From positions 16,567,146-16,631,145 of the forward strand of contig NC_092261.1 in NCBI RefSeq assembly GCF_036320965.1: a stretch of 64,000 nt of DNA. Reading direction: 5' to 3'. Positions within the stretch are counted from its first letter, which is position 1. Every line of letters begins with the position of its first letter. The position numbers were made by a program, and so were the translations under genes. This DNA comes from Panulirus ornatus (lineage: Eukaryota; Arthropoda; Malacostraca; Decapoda; Palinuridae). Positions 20,464 to 32,481 of the stretch are shown one piece after another. The notes under the pieces are model-generated. The model worked only from the letters and a program-made list of their open reading frames with translations. It was not told the origin of the DNA and searched no databases.

Positions 20464-21544
20464 ATCGGCCGTTTAGTAGAAACAACCACAAAAATTCAAC
20501 CAAGGACATCACCAAACTACAACCAATACACTCTCAACTCCATGTGTTCGTTGACTCGGACCCTTCCTCGCTCCAGCACTCTATAATCCTCTCATCCAGA
20601 CCACTTCCAAACCACCCACCAGCCCTCATGTAGGAATAAAAAGCCCGACAGCTACGTCCTGCTTCAGGACACTCTGCTTACAAATACGGTTCCCCCCAAC
20701 AAACAAGACGTTGATAAGACATAAACACACCGTAATTACTCCACAGCCAGTAACCAACAGCTTTCTCAACCCAGTCTTAAATGCCATCCAAATCTAGACT
20801 TCCCCAGTCATGTACGAGTTACGCTTTCTCGTCTGTGTCTTGGACATCACCCACCTCCCCATCATTACAAAGAACGATTTAACATTCCACAAGACCCTCA
20901 GGCCAAAGTTGGAGTTTCCCTAATGAAGATACCTGACTCTCACTCCCATACTGTCAGAAAGTCACCCAAAAATATCATCACATGAATATTCAAAGTAATA
21001 TTACATATCTTCCGGCGTTAGGCCCATTAAGAGATGTGACAAGAATATTTCACTTTTTTCTCTACGATAAGGAGGATGTATATGAGTGTATGGCACCGAA
21101 GATTTCTTTGAATGAAGAGCAATGTTATGGTATGCCGTGGCGAGCGCTAGACAGCCAAGTAGAGTCATCTGTTGTGTATGAAAGGCTTGGGCATCCCTTC
21201 TTCTGTAATGATGTCGTGCTCTGTGACTCGTATGGAAATTAGGGATAATTTATATGGGCGTGTGTGTATAAATCTCCCGAGCCATCTTGCTGGGTTTAAA
21301 AAGTCCCCGCGCCTCTAGTCCTCCTATTATAGATTCTAGTCAAGATGTGTATGAATTACTCGGGTTCTTTTTCACATTGAGTTTATCGGATCCCCATAAT
21401 TTGAGGGGAAAAAGGATAATGTATAAATACTAAAGGAGATATTTGCGCATGTAGCCACCAGACTCTAAAGAGAGACGTCATTAAGTACATATACTATAGC
21501 TACTGAGATTGAAGAAAGCGTCTGTACCAGTGAGTGTTGTACAT
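20464..21544. other. no recognisable feature
   Basis: C-rich to 20900, then mixed. The 86-codon frame 20982-21242 has no motif I recognise. Confidence 0.35.
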
Positions 21545-21975
21545 GATGCTCCTTGAGAATCATGGGTGGTTTTTGTTCTTGGTGTGCATGGGAGACCATT
21601 GGGAGCTAGTGTTGTTTCTGGGTACCTGGGAGACCGTGGGAGGTTGTGTTGTTTCTGGTGTATCTGGGAGACCATGGGAGATAGTATTGTTCCTGGTGTA
21701 CCTGGGAGACCATGGGATATAGCGTTGTTTCTGGTGCATCTGGGAGACAGTTGGAGGTAGTGTTGTTCTTGATGTATCTGGGAGACCATGGGAGATAGTG
21801 TTGTTCCTGGAGAACCTAGGAGAACATGGGTGGTAGTGATGTTCCTGGGAGACCTACCATTTGAAGTACTGATGTTTCTGGTGTACCTGGGAGACCAGGA
21901 GAGATAGAGTTCTTCCTGATGGACCTGGGAGACTACAGTCAGTACTGATATTCCTGGTGTACTTGTAGACCGTAA
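21545..21975. repeat. minisatellite, ~36-39-bp unit
   Basis: About eleven units of CTGGGAGACCATGGGAGATAG followed by TGTTGTTCCTGGTGTA. Frames on both strands (21481-21789 minus, 21534-21760 plus) are repeat translations. Confidence 0.85.
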
Positions 21976-22613
21976 ACAGTAGCCTCACTCGGCCACAACG
22001 GCCGGTTATGTAGCACTAAGTGTGACTGGTTGCCCTGCATATGTACACGAGACACCGGCTTTCATCATCTCATATTTATTATCGACATCCCCTCGACTCC
22101 CTGACCCTCCAGGTACACACTCGTGTGAGTGAGTAATGACGGCCTGACCCGTGGGACTGATGGCGTACATGTTCCATGGAACACCGTTCTACTAGTCACT
22201 CAACACACGGTGAACTCCCCGCGCGCGAGATTACCCCGTCAGCAAGCGCCCAGTGTTAGAAATTATTACGCCATCATCAAGAGCCATTCAGCAAACAGCG
22301 GGCTGTTTGGTTATGTATGCAAGACTAATATAAACACTGGTTTATGTTAGTCATGCGTACATAACCAAACCCTCTTTGCTTTTTGAGGGAGTCATGCCTT
22401 TCTTATCCTCATATTTCCTTCCATTTTTTCTCTCTCTTCCTTCTCTCACACTCGCCATCCTCCTCTGTTTTCCTTCCCTCTTCTTACTCGACTCTCGCGC
22501 CTCGCTTCCACATACACCTCTCATCCTGTTCCGCTCTGCCTCGACCTCTTTTTTTCCCCCCTCTTCTTCTCCCTTGAGTCGTACTCTCGCTTTCGGGCCA
22601 TGAAGTATCTCGT
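21976..22613. other. no recognisable feature; pyrimidine-rich right half
   Basis: 22360-22580 is strongly pyrimidine-rich, giving Ser/Leu/Phe-rich plus frames and Arg/Glu/Lys-rich minus frames. No gene supported. Confidence 0.35.
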
Positions 22614-22805
22614 CGTAGGTACTTGTAGGTAGGCAGCTACTGAGCACTTGCCCCACTCCATGGCCAAATGTCTCTCCTCCTCCTCCCCACTCAACAGGCG
22701 TAGGTAGGCAGATGCAGACCACTTGCCCCACTCCATGGCCAAATGTCTCTCCTCATCCTCCCCACTCCACAGGCGTAGGTAGGCAGATACTGACCACTTG
22801 GCACA
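22614..22805. repeat. tandem repeat, 75-bp unit, about 2.5 copies
   Basis: GTAGGTAGGCAG, CACTTGCCCCACTCCATGGC, CAAATGTCTCTCCTC and TCCCCACTC recur with a 75-bp period (GGCGTAGG at 22697 and 22772). A CTCCTC run follows at about 22825. Confidence 0.85.
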
Positions 22806-22879
22806 TTCCTTGCACTCATATCTCCCCTCCTCCTCCTCCTCCTCCACCACTACCCCTGCTGCGGGCCCTAACACATGGG

Positions 22880-23035
22880 GTGTCTTGGGAGCAGCAGGTA
22901 CCATCGCTCAAGGTACCACGGGGTCCGAGGAACAATGGTACCCCGCTAGTCCTGCCGGTTGGGGGTACTGATGGCTGGTCCAGATGTACCACCGCTGGAG
23001 TACCGGGAGCTGGCTTATCTGTCTGTCCAGGGGAG
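22880..23035. other. GGTACC-rich stretch
   Basis: GGTACC or GGTAC recurs irregularly with CCGCTxGxxGTACCGG-like text. It could be a very degenerate tandem repeat. The frame 22712-23119 passing through has no recognised domain. Confidence 0.3.
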
Positions 23036-23046
23036 CGACGGATGGT

Positions 23047-23055
23047 CTGTGTGTG

Positions 23056-23104
<49 letters not shown>
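23047..23104. repeat. (GT)n microsatellite
   Basis: GT run of about 28 units with one GC step. Confidence 0.95.
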
Positions 23105-23107
<3 letters not shown>

Positions 23108-23364
23108 CGAGCTCAATAACCCATTTGTAAGTTACAGGGACGGAGTTCGACTCTTGTTGCGCCTCATCTCTTGAATTATCATATAACATTTTAAACCTGT
23201 GTATGATGTCTGCATTCATCTACTTCTTGACATTTTCAATAGCAAGTTTCAGTTACGAAATTTCTGTTAGGTAGGGATCATTAGATTAGGACATGCACCT
23301 GTGGGGTGGAAATTCAAGAATGACTATATTCTTACATCTTTCGAAGAACTATACGCTCTTGGCG

Positions 23365-24560
23365 GCATTAAGCCAGTTCAAAAACAGAGACGGTGATCAA
23401 GTCACCCCTTACTTGTCTCATTTCTATGGCATCTAAGCTTTCATTATCACTCAGTTCTCTTGATTCTAGCACTATCTTTGTTCCCTCCTCTGGATCTTTC
23501 CTATCAGTACTCTGCGCTTCCCAAAATGCGATGAACAAGCTTATGGAGCATATCATATTTCTGGCCTATCTATCACTGGGTGTGAACACTTTGCCTTAAT
23601 GTAATTCTAATATTCGCCCAGCAGAGGGATGTCTCCTTTACGGTTCTCCTATGTTGCCGGCTCTGGCGCCAGGCCAGAAACAACGTCGAATCCCAAGTCC
23701 CTATGACACAAAGATTCCTACACCCTTTTTCCTTTTTCAGGCTAGATATGGTGGCCTTCTGTCTCTGTGTCCAATCCTCTTTACTTTGTACTTAATCGGT
23801 TTGAACTTAACCATGAATTAGACCAGCTTTAAAGCTTTTTTTGGATCTCCTTATAAATTGATGCAATCCTCCTTTTCTCTTCACTTCCTTCATGACCTTG
23901 GCATCATGTATAAAAAAAAAAAATTCAGGAACGAATCCAATCCTTCTGGCAAGTTGGCCATTATGAGGAGCAATGGTCACGCAACAGAAACCTGCGTCAC
24001 GCCACTGGTGACCTCAACCCATTTCGAGAAGTCACCCCTTGACATGCGTCCTTTGTTCCCTCCCACAAAGGGAATGTTCCGTCCATTAAAGAAGTCTACC
24101 CTTCTCCCTCATTTCTACCTGAAGATCCAGCTTCCTTATCACCCACCTATAAGGTAAAGGGTCAAAATCCTATCTGGCAGCCCAGGGACATACAGTTCAC
24201 CCAACCTTCTTGTTTCTTCTGTCGAAAATGAGACCCATTTTCTCTTACGAGTCTAAGAGGTTTGTTTACACATGACCTTACCCTTGATTGTGTGTTGTCT
24301 CTCACTTAGACAGTTTCTCCTTTGCAAGAAGTCTTATATTTGCTTTCTCATTATCCTTCCCAGTCTTTTACAGATCACAGTCTTTAGAGGGAGAGGCTTG
24401 CAGTTACGCGAAACTTCCCGATGTCCTTCATTAGAAAGACGTGCACGATATGTGCTCTTTTCTACTCCCTGTTGTGTGTGTAAATATCTATTTGCACTCA
24501 ACAGTGAGCTCTAAACTTCTAAACGTTGCGTGCATTTAAATTCTCCTTACTGAATCTATT
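23365..24560 (-). mobile_element. degenerate LINE reverse transcriptase, copy A
   Basis: Minus-strand blocks fall in RT order. About 24430-24370 matches the 'NYRPISLT...K..EKI(I)' start of CR1-like domains only loosely. About 24190-24140 gives QDFDPLPYRWVIRKLDL, corresponding to motif A plus the following helix (KAFD..PH..L..KL). About 24060-24000 gives QRTHVKG then a GHQWRDAGF block near the usual SGVPQGS site. 23910-23883 gives HDAKVMKEV at the FADDAKI motif. The C-terminal block MRQVRGDLITV (about 23420) matches the usual 'ERRRRGDLI..YK' ending. The catalytic Asp-Asp is damaged (FADD reads IHDA), and frameshifts abound. Copy B lies just beyond. Confidence 0.55.
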
Positions 24561-24569
24561 TCCTTCATC

Positions 24570-25475
24570 CATTATCCTTATACTATACTATAAAAGTATT
24601 TTTTTACCTCTTACCTAGTAAGCCTCTCGCTTAATTTCAGGTTATGGACAAAGACTGTTGTATCCCTCGTCTTTCAATGGAATGTTCACCGTCTACGTCA
24701 TCCAGCTAGTCTAAAAACTTGTCTCTTCTTTGTTGGGCAAATTTTAAGGCACTTGGCCTTTCCCTGTAGCTCATCTACCTCTGCTTCTGTTCTTTGTGAC
24801 TCCTTAAGTGCGGTGACGAAACTTCAGAAACTTATTCTAGTTTTGGCCTAATGCAGGACGTGGACAGCTTGCTGTCTACCTTTTCATCCATATACATGAA
24901 TCGTATTCTAATATTTACCAGAAACTAACTTGTCGCCTTTACCACAGTATTCTTCTAAGGTAGGACCCTGGTGACAGACTGGAGACGATGCCTGCTTTCC
25001 AAGTCCCTCCCACACACGGATTCCTGCAGCGTATATCCTTCTAGTTGATATTCTTGCTCAGGCTTTCTATCACAATGTCCCATCCTGGTCCCTTGCATTT
25101 ACTCGGGTTGAATTTCATCAACGTTGCATCACACTAACTTTAGAGCTTGTCTCGGTCTTCTTCTGTGCTTATATGCTGTCTCCTCGCTTTTACTTCCCAC
25201 ATGATTTTGGCATTATCAGCAGACATAATCAGGTGAGAGTCATAAACAGAGACCTCAGCCCACTTTCAGAGGGCTTTCCTAACATACGTCCTCCGATCTC
25301 TTTCATTAAGGTAATCTTCTATGCATCGAAGTAGCTAACCTCCTTCGTCAGAAATAAAGGGGATGATTACTTCGATGCATAGATTACCTTAATGGAACAT
25401 AATAGTGCCGAATGCTTTCTAACTGTGCAGATACAGACTATCCACCTAGCCTTCTCGTTTGTCTAAACCGAAGCT
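24570..25475 (-). mobile_element. degenerate LINE reverse transcriptase, copy B
   Basis: Minus-strand order: DKREG then VDSLYLHS-KAFGT (about 25475-25410), matching motif A 'VDCIYLD..KAFDTV'; then about 25330-25260 'Leu-Met-Lys-Glu...Ser-Glu...Trp-Ala-Glu'-like text; then SADNAKIMWEVKARRQHIST (about 25235-25175) at the FADDAKI position; then LMKFNPSKCK (about 25110-25080), the conserved 'W.M.FN..KCKVM' block. Stops, frameshifts and a small inverted duplication (25304-25394) break it. Same lineage as copy A and same orientation, so this is either a tandem or a duplicated insertion. Confidence 0.6.
25304..25394. repeat. short inverted duplication inside LINE relic
   Basis: CATTAAGGTAATCTTCTATGCATCGAAGTA (25304-25334 region) is followed after about 31 nt by its near-complement TACTTCGATGCATAG-ATTACCTTAATG (25366-25394). 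Arms of about 28 bp differ by a 3-nt gap, so it can form a stable hairpin. Confidence 0.8.
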
Positions 25476-25689
25476 AATTTTCACATTGGAATTTGAGGTT
25501 CGTTACACATTATCTTTCCCATGCTGTTTCTCAAGTATAATCTCCGTTACAAGAAGTATGTATGTATCTAAGTATGTATGAATGCATGCATCATAAAGCT
25601 AATCATTAAAACTATGCTTCATATACTAACTTTTTACACAAGATCCTGCTACAAAACAGTTCTAATAGATTCCATTATCCATTATAATG
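25476..25689. other. no recognisable feature; GTATGTAT stretch near 25555-25590
   Basis: Short irregular ATGTATGTAT words only. Confidence 0.4.
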
Positions 25690-26115
25690 CAACGAAACCA
25701 TTCAACGCAGTCATACCATAACCATATTATACAACACCCTATCCTACATCCCTCACGAACACATTATCATGCAACATACCGTCATACAGCAGACAATCAC
25801 TTGCCACCCATCGGGACTCACCATTTCATACGAAAACATCACTGCAGAACACACAGTCATACACAATATGACAAGACCCATAACACCATGACGTATCATG
25901 CCATCATACAGAGCCCCTGATACGACCACTCATCATACACAACCTGATACAACATTTTCTATGCAATATACCAAATACTCGTTTTCCATTATATAATTAG
26001 ATAACTTATCATACTACGTCGCATCATACCATCCGTGGCACGTCACATACCACCGTGCAACACCATCATGAAACCCTCCGTCTTATGGAACACACCACTG
26101 CCACACACCATTAAG
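25690..26115. repeat. degenerate CATCATAC-type tandem sequence
   Basis: Words such as CATCATACA, ACACAGTCATACAC and CATACCATC recur without a fixed period. It resembles the array at 14975-15510 in composition. Frame 25687-25920 is a His-rich translation of it. Confidence 0.4.
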
Positions 26116-26904
26116 CATACACCCCACCCTCGTACGACATACTTTTCGCACTAAAGATATAGAATGAGTAATGAGGATGAAGACTTGATGATGAGGGTTA
26201 AAGATTAAGAAACGAGGGATGGAGGATGAGGAATGAATGAGAGGGAGAAGAGCGAGGAGCGAGGGAGGGAGGGAGCTAGTGTGAGGGGCAAAGACCAGAA
26301 GGCAGAACACGTGCCTCATATATATCACCCAAACTTGGCTTATGAGGTAATTTTCTCTTATCTCTGCGTTCTGCTTTATCATCTCAACCAACTCTTGATT
26401 CCTATTCTTTTCACTCCTCCTCTGTGGACTAAATCACTCTATCTCGAGGGTTTGTTTTCGTCCACAATCGTACAGTTTTGCATTGCAATATCTTACATGT
26501 AATCACGTATCTCAGATATAATGTTGCTCTCGAGAATAAATGAAATATCTTCAGCATTAATATACTCGTGTACTGTGAAAATGCCCTAAACCTATTATAT
26601 CTAAGGCTGACATGTTAAGATTATTCTGCGATCCTACCTCCTTCGGCTACCTTCAGGATCGAAGACTCCACAGCATACACATTTTACTCCTAATCTGCAT
26701 TGCTGATTCAGAGAATATATGTAAAGAATTTAATTACTCTGTAGTGGAATGTGCTCCTCGACCTTCATGATAAAATGATAATAGTAATGTCTTTCAGGCA
26801 TCAAAATCAAAGGCACAACACTACTACGAAAATCCTGTTAGATCTTTTTTTTTTGTACATTTTTCAAAACTACGAAAATCTAGTTTTATGTCGTCTACGA
26901 GTGA
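26116..26904. other. no recognisable feature
   Basis: GATGAGGA-rich near 26170-26280, then AT-rich unique sequence. No gene recognised. Confidence 0.35.
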
Positions 26905-27120
26905 GTGAGGAGACGCCCTACTGCAGGAGGAGGAGACGCCCTACTGCAGAAGGAGGAGACACCCTACTGGAGGAGGAGGAAACACCTTACTGCAGGAGGA
27001 GGAGACGCCCTACTGCATGAAGAGGAGACGCCCTACCGCAGGAGAAGGAAACGCCCTACAGGAGGGGTGGGGGGGTGGGGGGGAGACGTTCTACTGCAGG
27101 AGGAAGAAACGCCCTTCATA
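26905..27120. repeat. minisatellite, 23-bp unit GAGGAGACGCCCTACTGCAGGAG
   Basis: Seven or eight units with variants, interrupted at 27061-27085 by a G-rich GGAGGGGTGGGGGGGTGGGG block. Because 23 is not a multiple of three, frames rotate, giving the mixed Arg/Glu/Pro peptides seen in the plus frames. Confidence 0.85.
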
Positions 27121-27498
27121 GGGAGAAGGAAGAGTTACAATGATATATAGACAACAAAGACCCACGGTCCAAGCGAGGTGGTCTGGCCTTAGGACTACCT
27201 TAGAATAAAGAAAAAAGAAGAACCCACTCCTCTGGAATGGAGACGCCCTTCTGGAAGAGGAGCGGATGCCCTCTTGGAGGGAGAAGAGGAGGAGGAGGAA
27301 GAGGAGAGACGGGTCCTGAGTGACCAACGCTTGGCATCATACCATCCACGGTAAATAAACTCACTCGACCCTGGCCAGCAACATCAAGTGGCCAACAAGC
27401 ACCCTTGTGTTCCTGGGTAAGCCAGTTAACCCCACCGTATATTATCCCTCTGTCTGCCCATCGATCATCCCCCTACTTTAAGAAACACATGAAATTCA
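27121..27498. other. no recognisable feature
   Basis: Two further GGAGACGCCCTTCTGGA-like units at 27236-27280 show the minisatellite once extended this far. Otherwise unique. Confidence 0.4.
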
Positions 27499-27507
27499 AG
27501 AGAGGGA

Positions 27508-27601
<94 letters not shown>
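27499..27601. repeat. (GA)n microsatellite
   Basis: GA run of about 45 units with GG interruptions at its left end. Confidence 0.95.
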
Positions 27602-27602
<1 letters not shown>

Positions 27603-28358
27603 TGTCGCACCGTCGACACTTGACAAATGGCCCACTTAAACTTACATGCCCGACTACACATATCTATAAAGCGCATTGAGTTCCATCATACGCTACCGAA
27701 CCCTCCGTACATTAAACCAGGTTAGAATATCTCGATTATAATGTTATGTGCACCAGAGCGTATACGCTGAAAAAAAAAAGAAGACAACTTTAAAACCTTA
27801 CATAGAATTTATCACCAAAACTTTCAGAAGTTCTCGTTCAATCCCTCCCAATATGTTCCCCCCCCCCCAAACTTGTGCACGACGCGACCGCAAAATGTTC
27901 TTTACATACTTAATCAGCGAGAAATTGCAGAGTAATTGGCGTTAATGCCCTTACTGCCCCCAGGTGCGTGTTGTCATTTCAAGAGGATTAAGTGTTTTAC
28001 CGGAGCGGATATTGGCTCGACCCGGGTCTCCGCCCCCCCAATCATTATTCATTCCTTTAAGTTCACTGAAAACACTTAAATGTGGACGACTGGCAACTGC
28101 ACGCAGCAGCTTCCCTCCCCCCCAATCACCGTCGAGGTGGCCATCCGTCTCATCCAATCAGGTTACAGTATGGGCCTAACGGGGGAGTTATCCGCGGGTG
28201 TTTTACGATAGTTTGGCAGACGCTAGAAGCTTCTTTTGGTTGCCTGCTTTTGCGATAGCCTGAGGGTTATTGAGGGCTTGCTGTAACGCCTGTTACTGGG
28301 CTGGCTGTACAATGTATGTGACGACCATTTTGTGTTGCGGGGAGTGGGTCGGGCGGGG
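27602..28358. other. no recognisable feature
   Basis: Short C-runs at 27857, 28034 and 28122. No gene recognised. Confidence 0.35.
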
Positions 28359-28364
28359 TGTGTG

Positions 28365-28399
<35 letters not shown>

Positions 28400-28400
28400 T
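28359..28400. repeat. (GT)n microsatellite
   Basis: GT run of about 20 units with one GC step. Confidence 0.9.
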
Positions 28401-28490
28401 GATCTAATGGAGGTCGATTACCTTTTCATTCACCGACCAGTGCTGAAGGGAAGGACGAACAGCTGCTAGGCTGACTGTGTGATGTTTAGC

Positions 28491-28575
28491 TGCCTTGTCC
28501 AGAAATTCGAACTCGGCTCCGTAATCTGGTGGGGCTGGCAACACTGACCACCGGACCACGGAGGGACTCCACCGT
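28491..28575 (-). mobile_element. tRNA-derived SINE head, family S2
   Basis: Minus strand reads TCCGTGGTCCGGTGGTCAGTG (A-box region, complement of 28545-28565), then ACGGAGCC, then GAGTTCGAATT (B box, complement of 28503-28513). Spacing between boxes is close to that of a tRNA. No intact cloverleaf, so SINE-derived rather than a tRNA gene. Confidence 0.55.

Positions 28576-29284
<709 letters not shown>

Positions 29285-29363
<79 letters not shown>
29285..29363. repeat. (AT)n microsatellite at N1 tail
   Basis: AT run following the N1 tail. Confidence 0.95.
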
Positions 29364-29366
<3 letters not shown>

Positions 29367-29611
29367 CCCTTTCATTTTCAAGTTTCTATACATCTATGAA
29401 TTAATTCACATATATTTTGGAGATTTATCATAGCGTATTTAATAGGAGCAATAAAATTCATTGCAGTACAGCGATTCGTATCCCTCAAAGGCAGACAGAA
29501 ATCAGATTTATATACCACATACAAATTCTGATTAAAAATCACCCCTTCCTATCTCGCAATCTATGGTCGTGTACAAGCAAACACGTTTGCTAATTATCAC
29601 TATCATCACGA

Positions 29612-29734
29612 TATGATTATGGACCTTCGTCGAGGGCAAAGGTTCGAATCCTGGTTGCGGCAGTCGGTTCACAGTCAACCCAACTGTTCATCCACCGATA
29701 GGGATTGGTCGATAAAATGGGTACATGGCTCATG
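29612..29734 (+). mobile_element. tRNA-derived SINE, family S1
   Basis: B box GGTTCGAATCC at 29641-29651, then TGCGGCAGTCGGTTCACAGTC, AACCCAACTGTTCATCC and GATTGGTCGATAAAATGGGTAC. The tail continues straight into a Penelope-like terminal-repeat fragment. Confidence 0.75.
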
Positions 29735-29742
29735 CTAGAATA

Positions 29743-29774
29743 TATCGTGTTTCATTTTCCCCTTGGACTCATAG

Positions 29775-29779
<5 letters not shown>
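29743..29779 (+). mobile_element. Penelope-like terminal-repeat fragment
   Basis: TATCGTGTTTCATTTTCCCC then TGGACTCATAGGAATAT is the complement of 41718-41754. Only this end of the terminal repeat is present, between SINE S1 and an AT run. Confidence 0.65.

Positions 29780-29842
<63 letters not shown>
29777..29842. repeat. (AT)n microsatellite between mobile elements
   Basis: AT run of about 33 units with the Penelope-like fragment on its left and the N1 tail on its right. Confidence 0.95.
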
Positions 29843-29844
<2 letters not shown>

Positions 29845-30090
29845 TTCTTTCCTTTCAAACTATTCGCCATTTCCCGCATTAGCGAGGTAGCGTTAAGAAC
29901 AGAGGACTGGGCCTTTGAGGGAAAATCCTCACCTGGCCCTCTTCTCTGTTCCTTCTTTTGGAAAATTAAAAAAAAAAAAAAAAAAAAAACCGAGAGGGGA
30001 GGATTTCCAGTCCCCCGCTCCCTCCCCTTTTAGTCGCCTTCTACGACACGCAGGGAATACGTGGGAAGTATTCTTTAATCCCCTATCCCC

Positions 30091-30095
<5 letters not shown>
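29843..30095 (-). mobile_element. SINE-like element N1, inverted full-length copy
   Basis: Complement of N1 from its AAAG tail to the CCCCAGGGA 5' end, including an A-run of about 23. It is inverted relative to 29057-29284, 560 bp away. Confidence 0.85.

Positions 30096-30172
<77 letters not shown>
30096..30172. repeat. (AT)n microsatellite at N1 5' end
   Basis: AT run of about 38 units. Confidence 0.95.
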
Positions 30173-30174
<2 letters not shown>

Positions 30175-30654
30175 GCTTCTGCTGTCCATAGCGTCTCAAA
30201 GAAAAAAGAATTCAAACAGCTCAAGATTTTTTGGTAGGCACATGGGTGGTGGTTTTCTTCTTAGTGTGGAGTGGGATTGGGAAGAATTCACTTCCTGGCG
30301 ATTTTGATTTGATTTGTGCTGGTGTCCACGGCGAACTGACTGCGCACCCCATGCAGAAACTGATACAGTGTTACATTCCTTACGTGGTACAACATTATAT
30401 CAGCTCCTGCTCAACAAGAGTATAGTCAAAAGACTATCACAACCACCCAGTATGGGTGATGATTGTCAATGTGCTCACTGTAGTACAGAATGTACGAGAC
30501 AAAGATACAGTTAGCGTAGAAGGATTACAAGGTGGGTCACAGAGAGTCTTAGCCAGACCCCAGTGCCTTGATATTACATATGATGATACAATATATAGCA
30601 AGGATTTCATTACATACATTACATAGTACTCATACAGGGTTGGGTATTATTCTC
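30173..30654. other. no recognisable feature
   Basis: Unique-looking sequence with short frames on both strands, none with a motif. Confidence 0.35.
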
Positions 30655-31030
30655 GTGTTCCGTTCTGGTTACTTAATCTTCTGGGGAGGTAGATATGCTC
30701 CAGTGTTCCGTACCCCGGATTCTCTGGAGGGGAAGTGGATTTCCAAGTCTTCCGTGCCCTCGATTTACTTGAGTTCCTAGGTTATGTGGTAATGCCAAAG
30801 TGTTCCCTATTCGTGATTGCTTTAGTTCCTGGGTGAGCTGACTATGCCCAAGTGTTCCCTACCCCTAGTTACTTCAGTTCCCGGGTAATATGGTTGCACT
30901 AAAGTGTTCCGTGTTACTTCAGATCCTGGGTAACGTGGCTATATTTAAGTGTTCCTTACGCATGATTAGTTCAGTTCCTGGTGTAGTGAGAGCCTGGCTG
31001 AGTGTTGGTCTCTCAAGTGTTCCTTCGGTA
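30655..31030. repeat. minisatellite, ~47-52-bp unit
   Basis: About seven degenerate units share CAGTTCCTGGGTxAxxTGG, TATGCCxAAGTGTTCC and CTACCCxTxATTAC. Confidence 0.75.
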
Positions 31031-31149
31031 CCTACATTAAATAAATGCTCCTGAAGTGGACAAACAAATCATGCACAACTTCTCGCCAAAGAAAACACCA
31101 TCACATAAACTGCTCTCAGAAAGACATACATACGGCAGCGAGTGCGAGC

Positions 31150-31221
31150 CAAAACACACCCACATCCACCCACACACTCACCCACACACACACACACCCT
31201 CATCCACCCACCCACACACAT
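31150..31221. repeat. CA-rich / CCCACA tract
   Basis: Imperfect CA and CCCACA repeats, not a pure microsatellite. Confidence 0.7.
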
Positions 31222-31503
31222 TCATGCGCTAAATCATGAACAAACATACACCCGGTCAGACGAACGCAAAAACATATAACATGCACGAACACGCCCTTGC
31301 GCCTAAGAAACATGGACAAACACAATCAATACACACGCCAAGAAACATACACTAGTCTTTACATGACTCCTACCTATCCATTTTCAAGCTCTCTATTTCA
31401 CGGTATAGCAATCTATCTATATGTCGTGTGTACCATTTATCTTTGATTACGAAAGAAACTATAGCTGAATACTTATTATACACACAACATAATTTTTTTT
31501 AAT
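31222..31503. other. no recognisable feature
   Basis: No gene or repeat recognised. Confidence 0.4.
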
Positions 31504-31733
31504 GTTGGCCGAGACGGCACGGGCAGCTGAGGCCCTAATTAAGGCCATGGCATTAACGGGATATGTTTTTACATAAAACCCTAGCCTGTGCCAGGTACCC
31601 ATTTTATCGACCAGCCCCTCGGGGTGGATGAAGAGCTGGGTTGACTGTGGACCGACTGCCGTAACCGGGATTCGAACCTACGCGCTCGACCCTGGGCGAC
31701 CCGTGAATGCGTCACGGTCAGGAACGCTAACAG
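31504..31733 (-). mobile_element. tRNA-derived SINE, family S1, most complete copy
   Basis: On the minus strand it starts TTAGCGTTCCTGACCGTGAC (A-box-like), continues through the B box GGTTCGAATCC (complement of 31668-31678), CGGCAGTCGGTCCACAGTC, AACCCAGCTCTTCATCC, GGGGCTGGTCGATAAAATG and GGTACCTGGCACAGG. It ends with GGGCCTCAGCTGCCCGTGCC, GTCTCGGCCAACATT. Length is about 230 bp. It gives the order against which the partial copies can be read. Confidence 0.8.
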
Positions 31734-32273
31734 ATATATCATATAAAGTGTTCAGTTGTAGATGAACAGATCAAAGTAGAAAAACTATAGGTGATCACAT
31801 CATCATAAGTCAGAGAAATAGACAAAAAAAAGAAAGAAAGAAATCACTTGACAAAAACAGAAATCCCAGACTATAGCATGAGAACTAAGGACTGAGAAAC
31901 CCTAAGGGAACTAGCTAGTTGACTTAAGACTCACTTAGCTTTGAAAAGGTTAAGAATCAAAGAGCCTAAGGTGTGATTTTGTTGGTGGAAATCAACATTA
32001 TCAAAGACTCTTATAATCCCAAGCTGTGCAAGTGCTTAAAGTTTGCTTGGTCTGTATTTTTCTTCACTTGTAGTAACACATGCACAAAACTCGTGGGTAC
32101 ACTTGGGTACAACAGTCGTCCTCATTCCCAACCTGAATATGAATGAGTTGATCAGGTTAACCCCAACCACCCCTCACACCTCCTCCTTCCCTCGACTCAT
32201 CAATATGGCTCAAAATGTTTAATGAACACATGAATAATAACGGTTAGATTAGGTGGTAAATAACGTGGCAACA

Positions 32274-32275
<2 letters not shown>
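31734..32275. other. no recognisable feature
   Basis: Unique-looking sequence. No gene or repeat recognised. Confidence 0.4.

Positions 32276-32350
<75 letters not shown>
32276..32350. repeat. (CT)n microsatellite
   Basis: CT run of about 37 units. Confidence 0.95.
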
Positions 32351-32353
<3 letters not shown>

Positions 32354-32404
32354 CAGGCAGTTTATGATTATTGGTCTTCATTACCAAGTCCAGGTGGGAT
32401 TATC

Positions 32405-32407
<3 letters not shown>

Positions 32408-32478
<71 letters not shown>
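32408..32478. repeat. (AT)n microsatellite at 5' edge of LINE F1 copy 2
   Basis: AT run of about 35 units. LINE coding sequence starts immediately after it. Confidence 0.95.
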
Positions 32479-32481
<3 letters not shown>

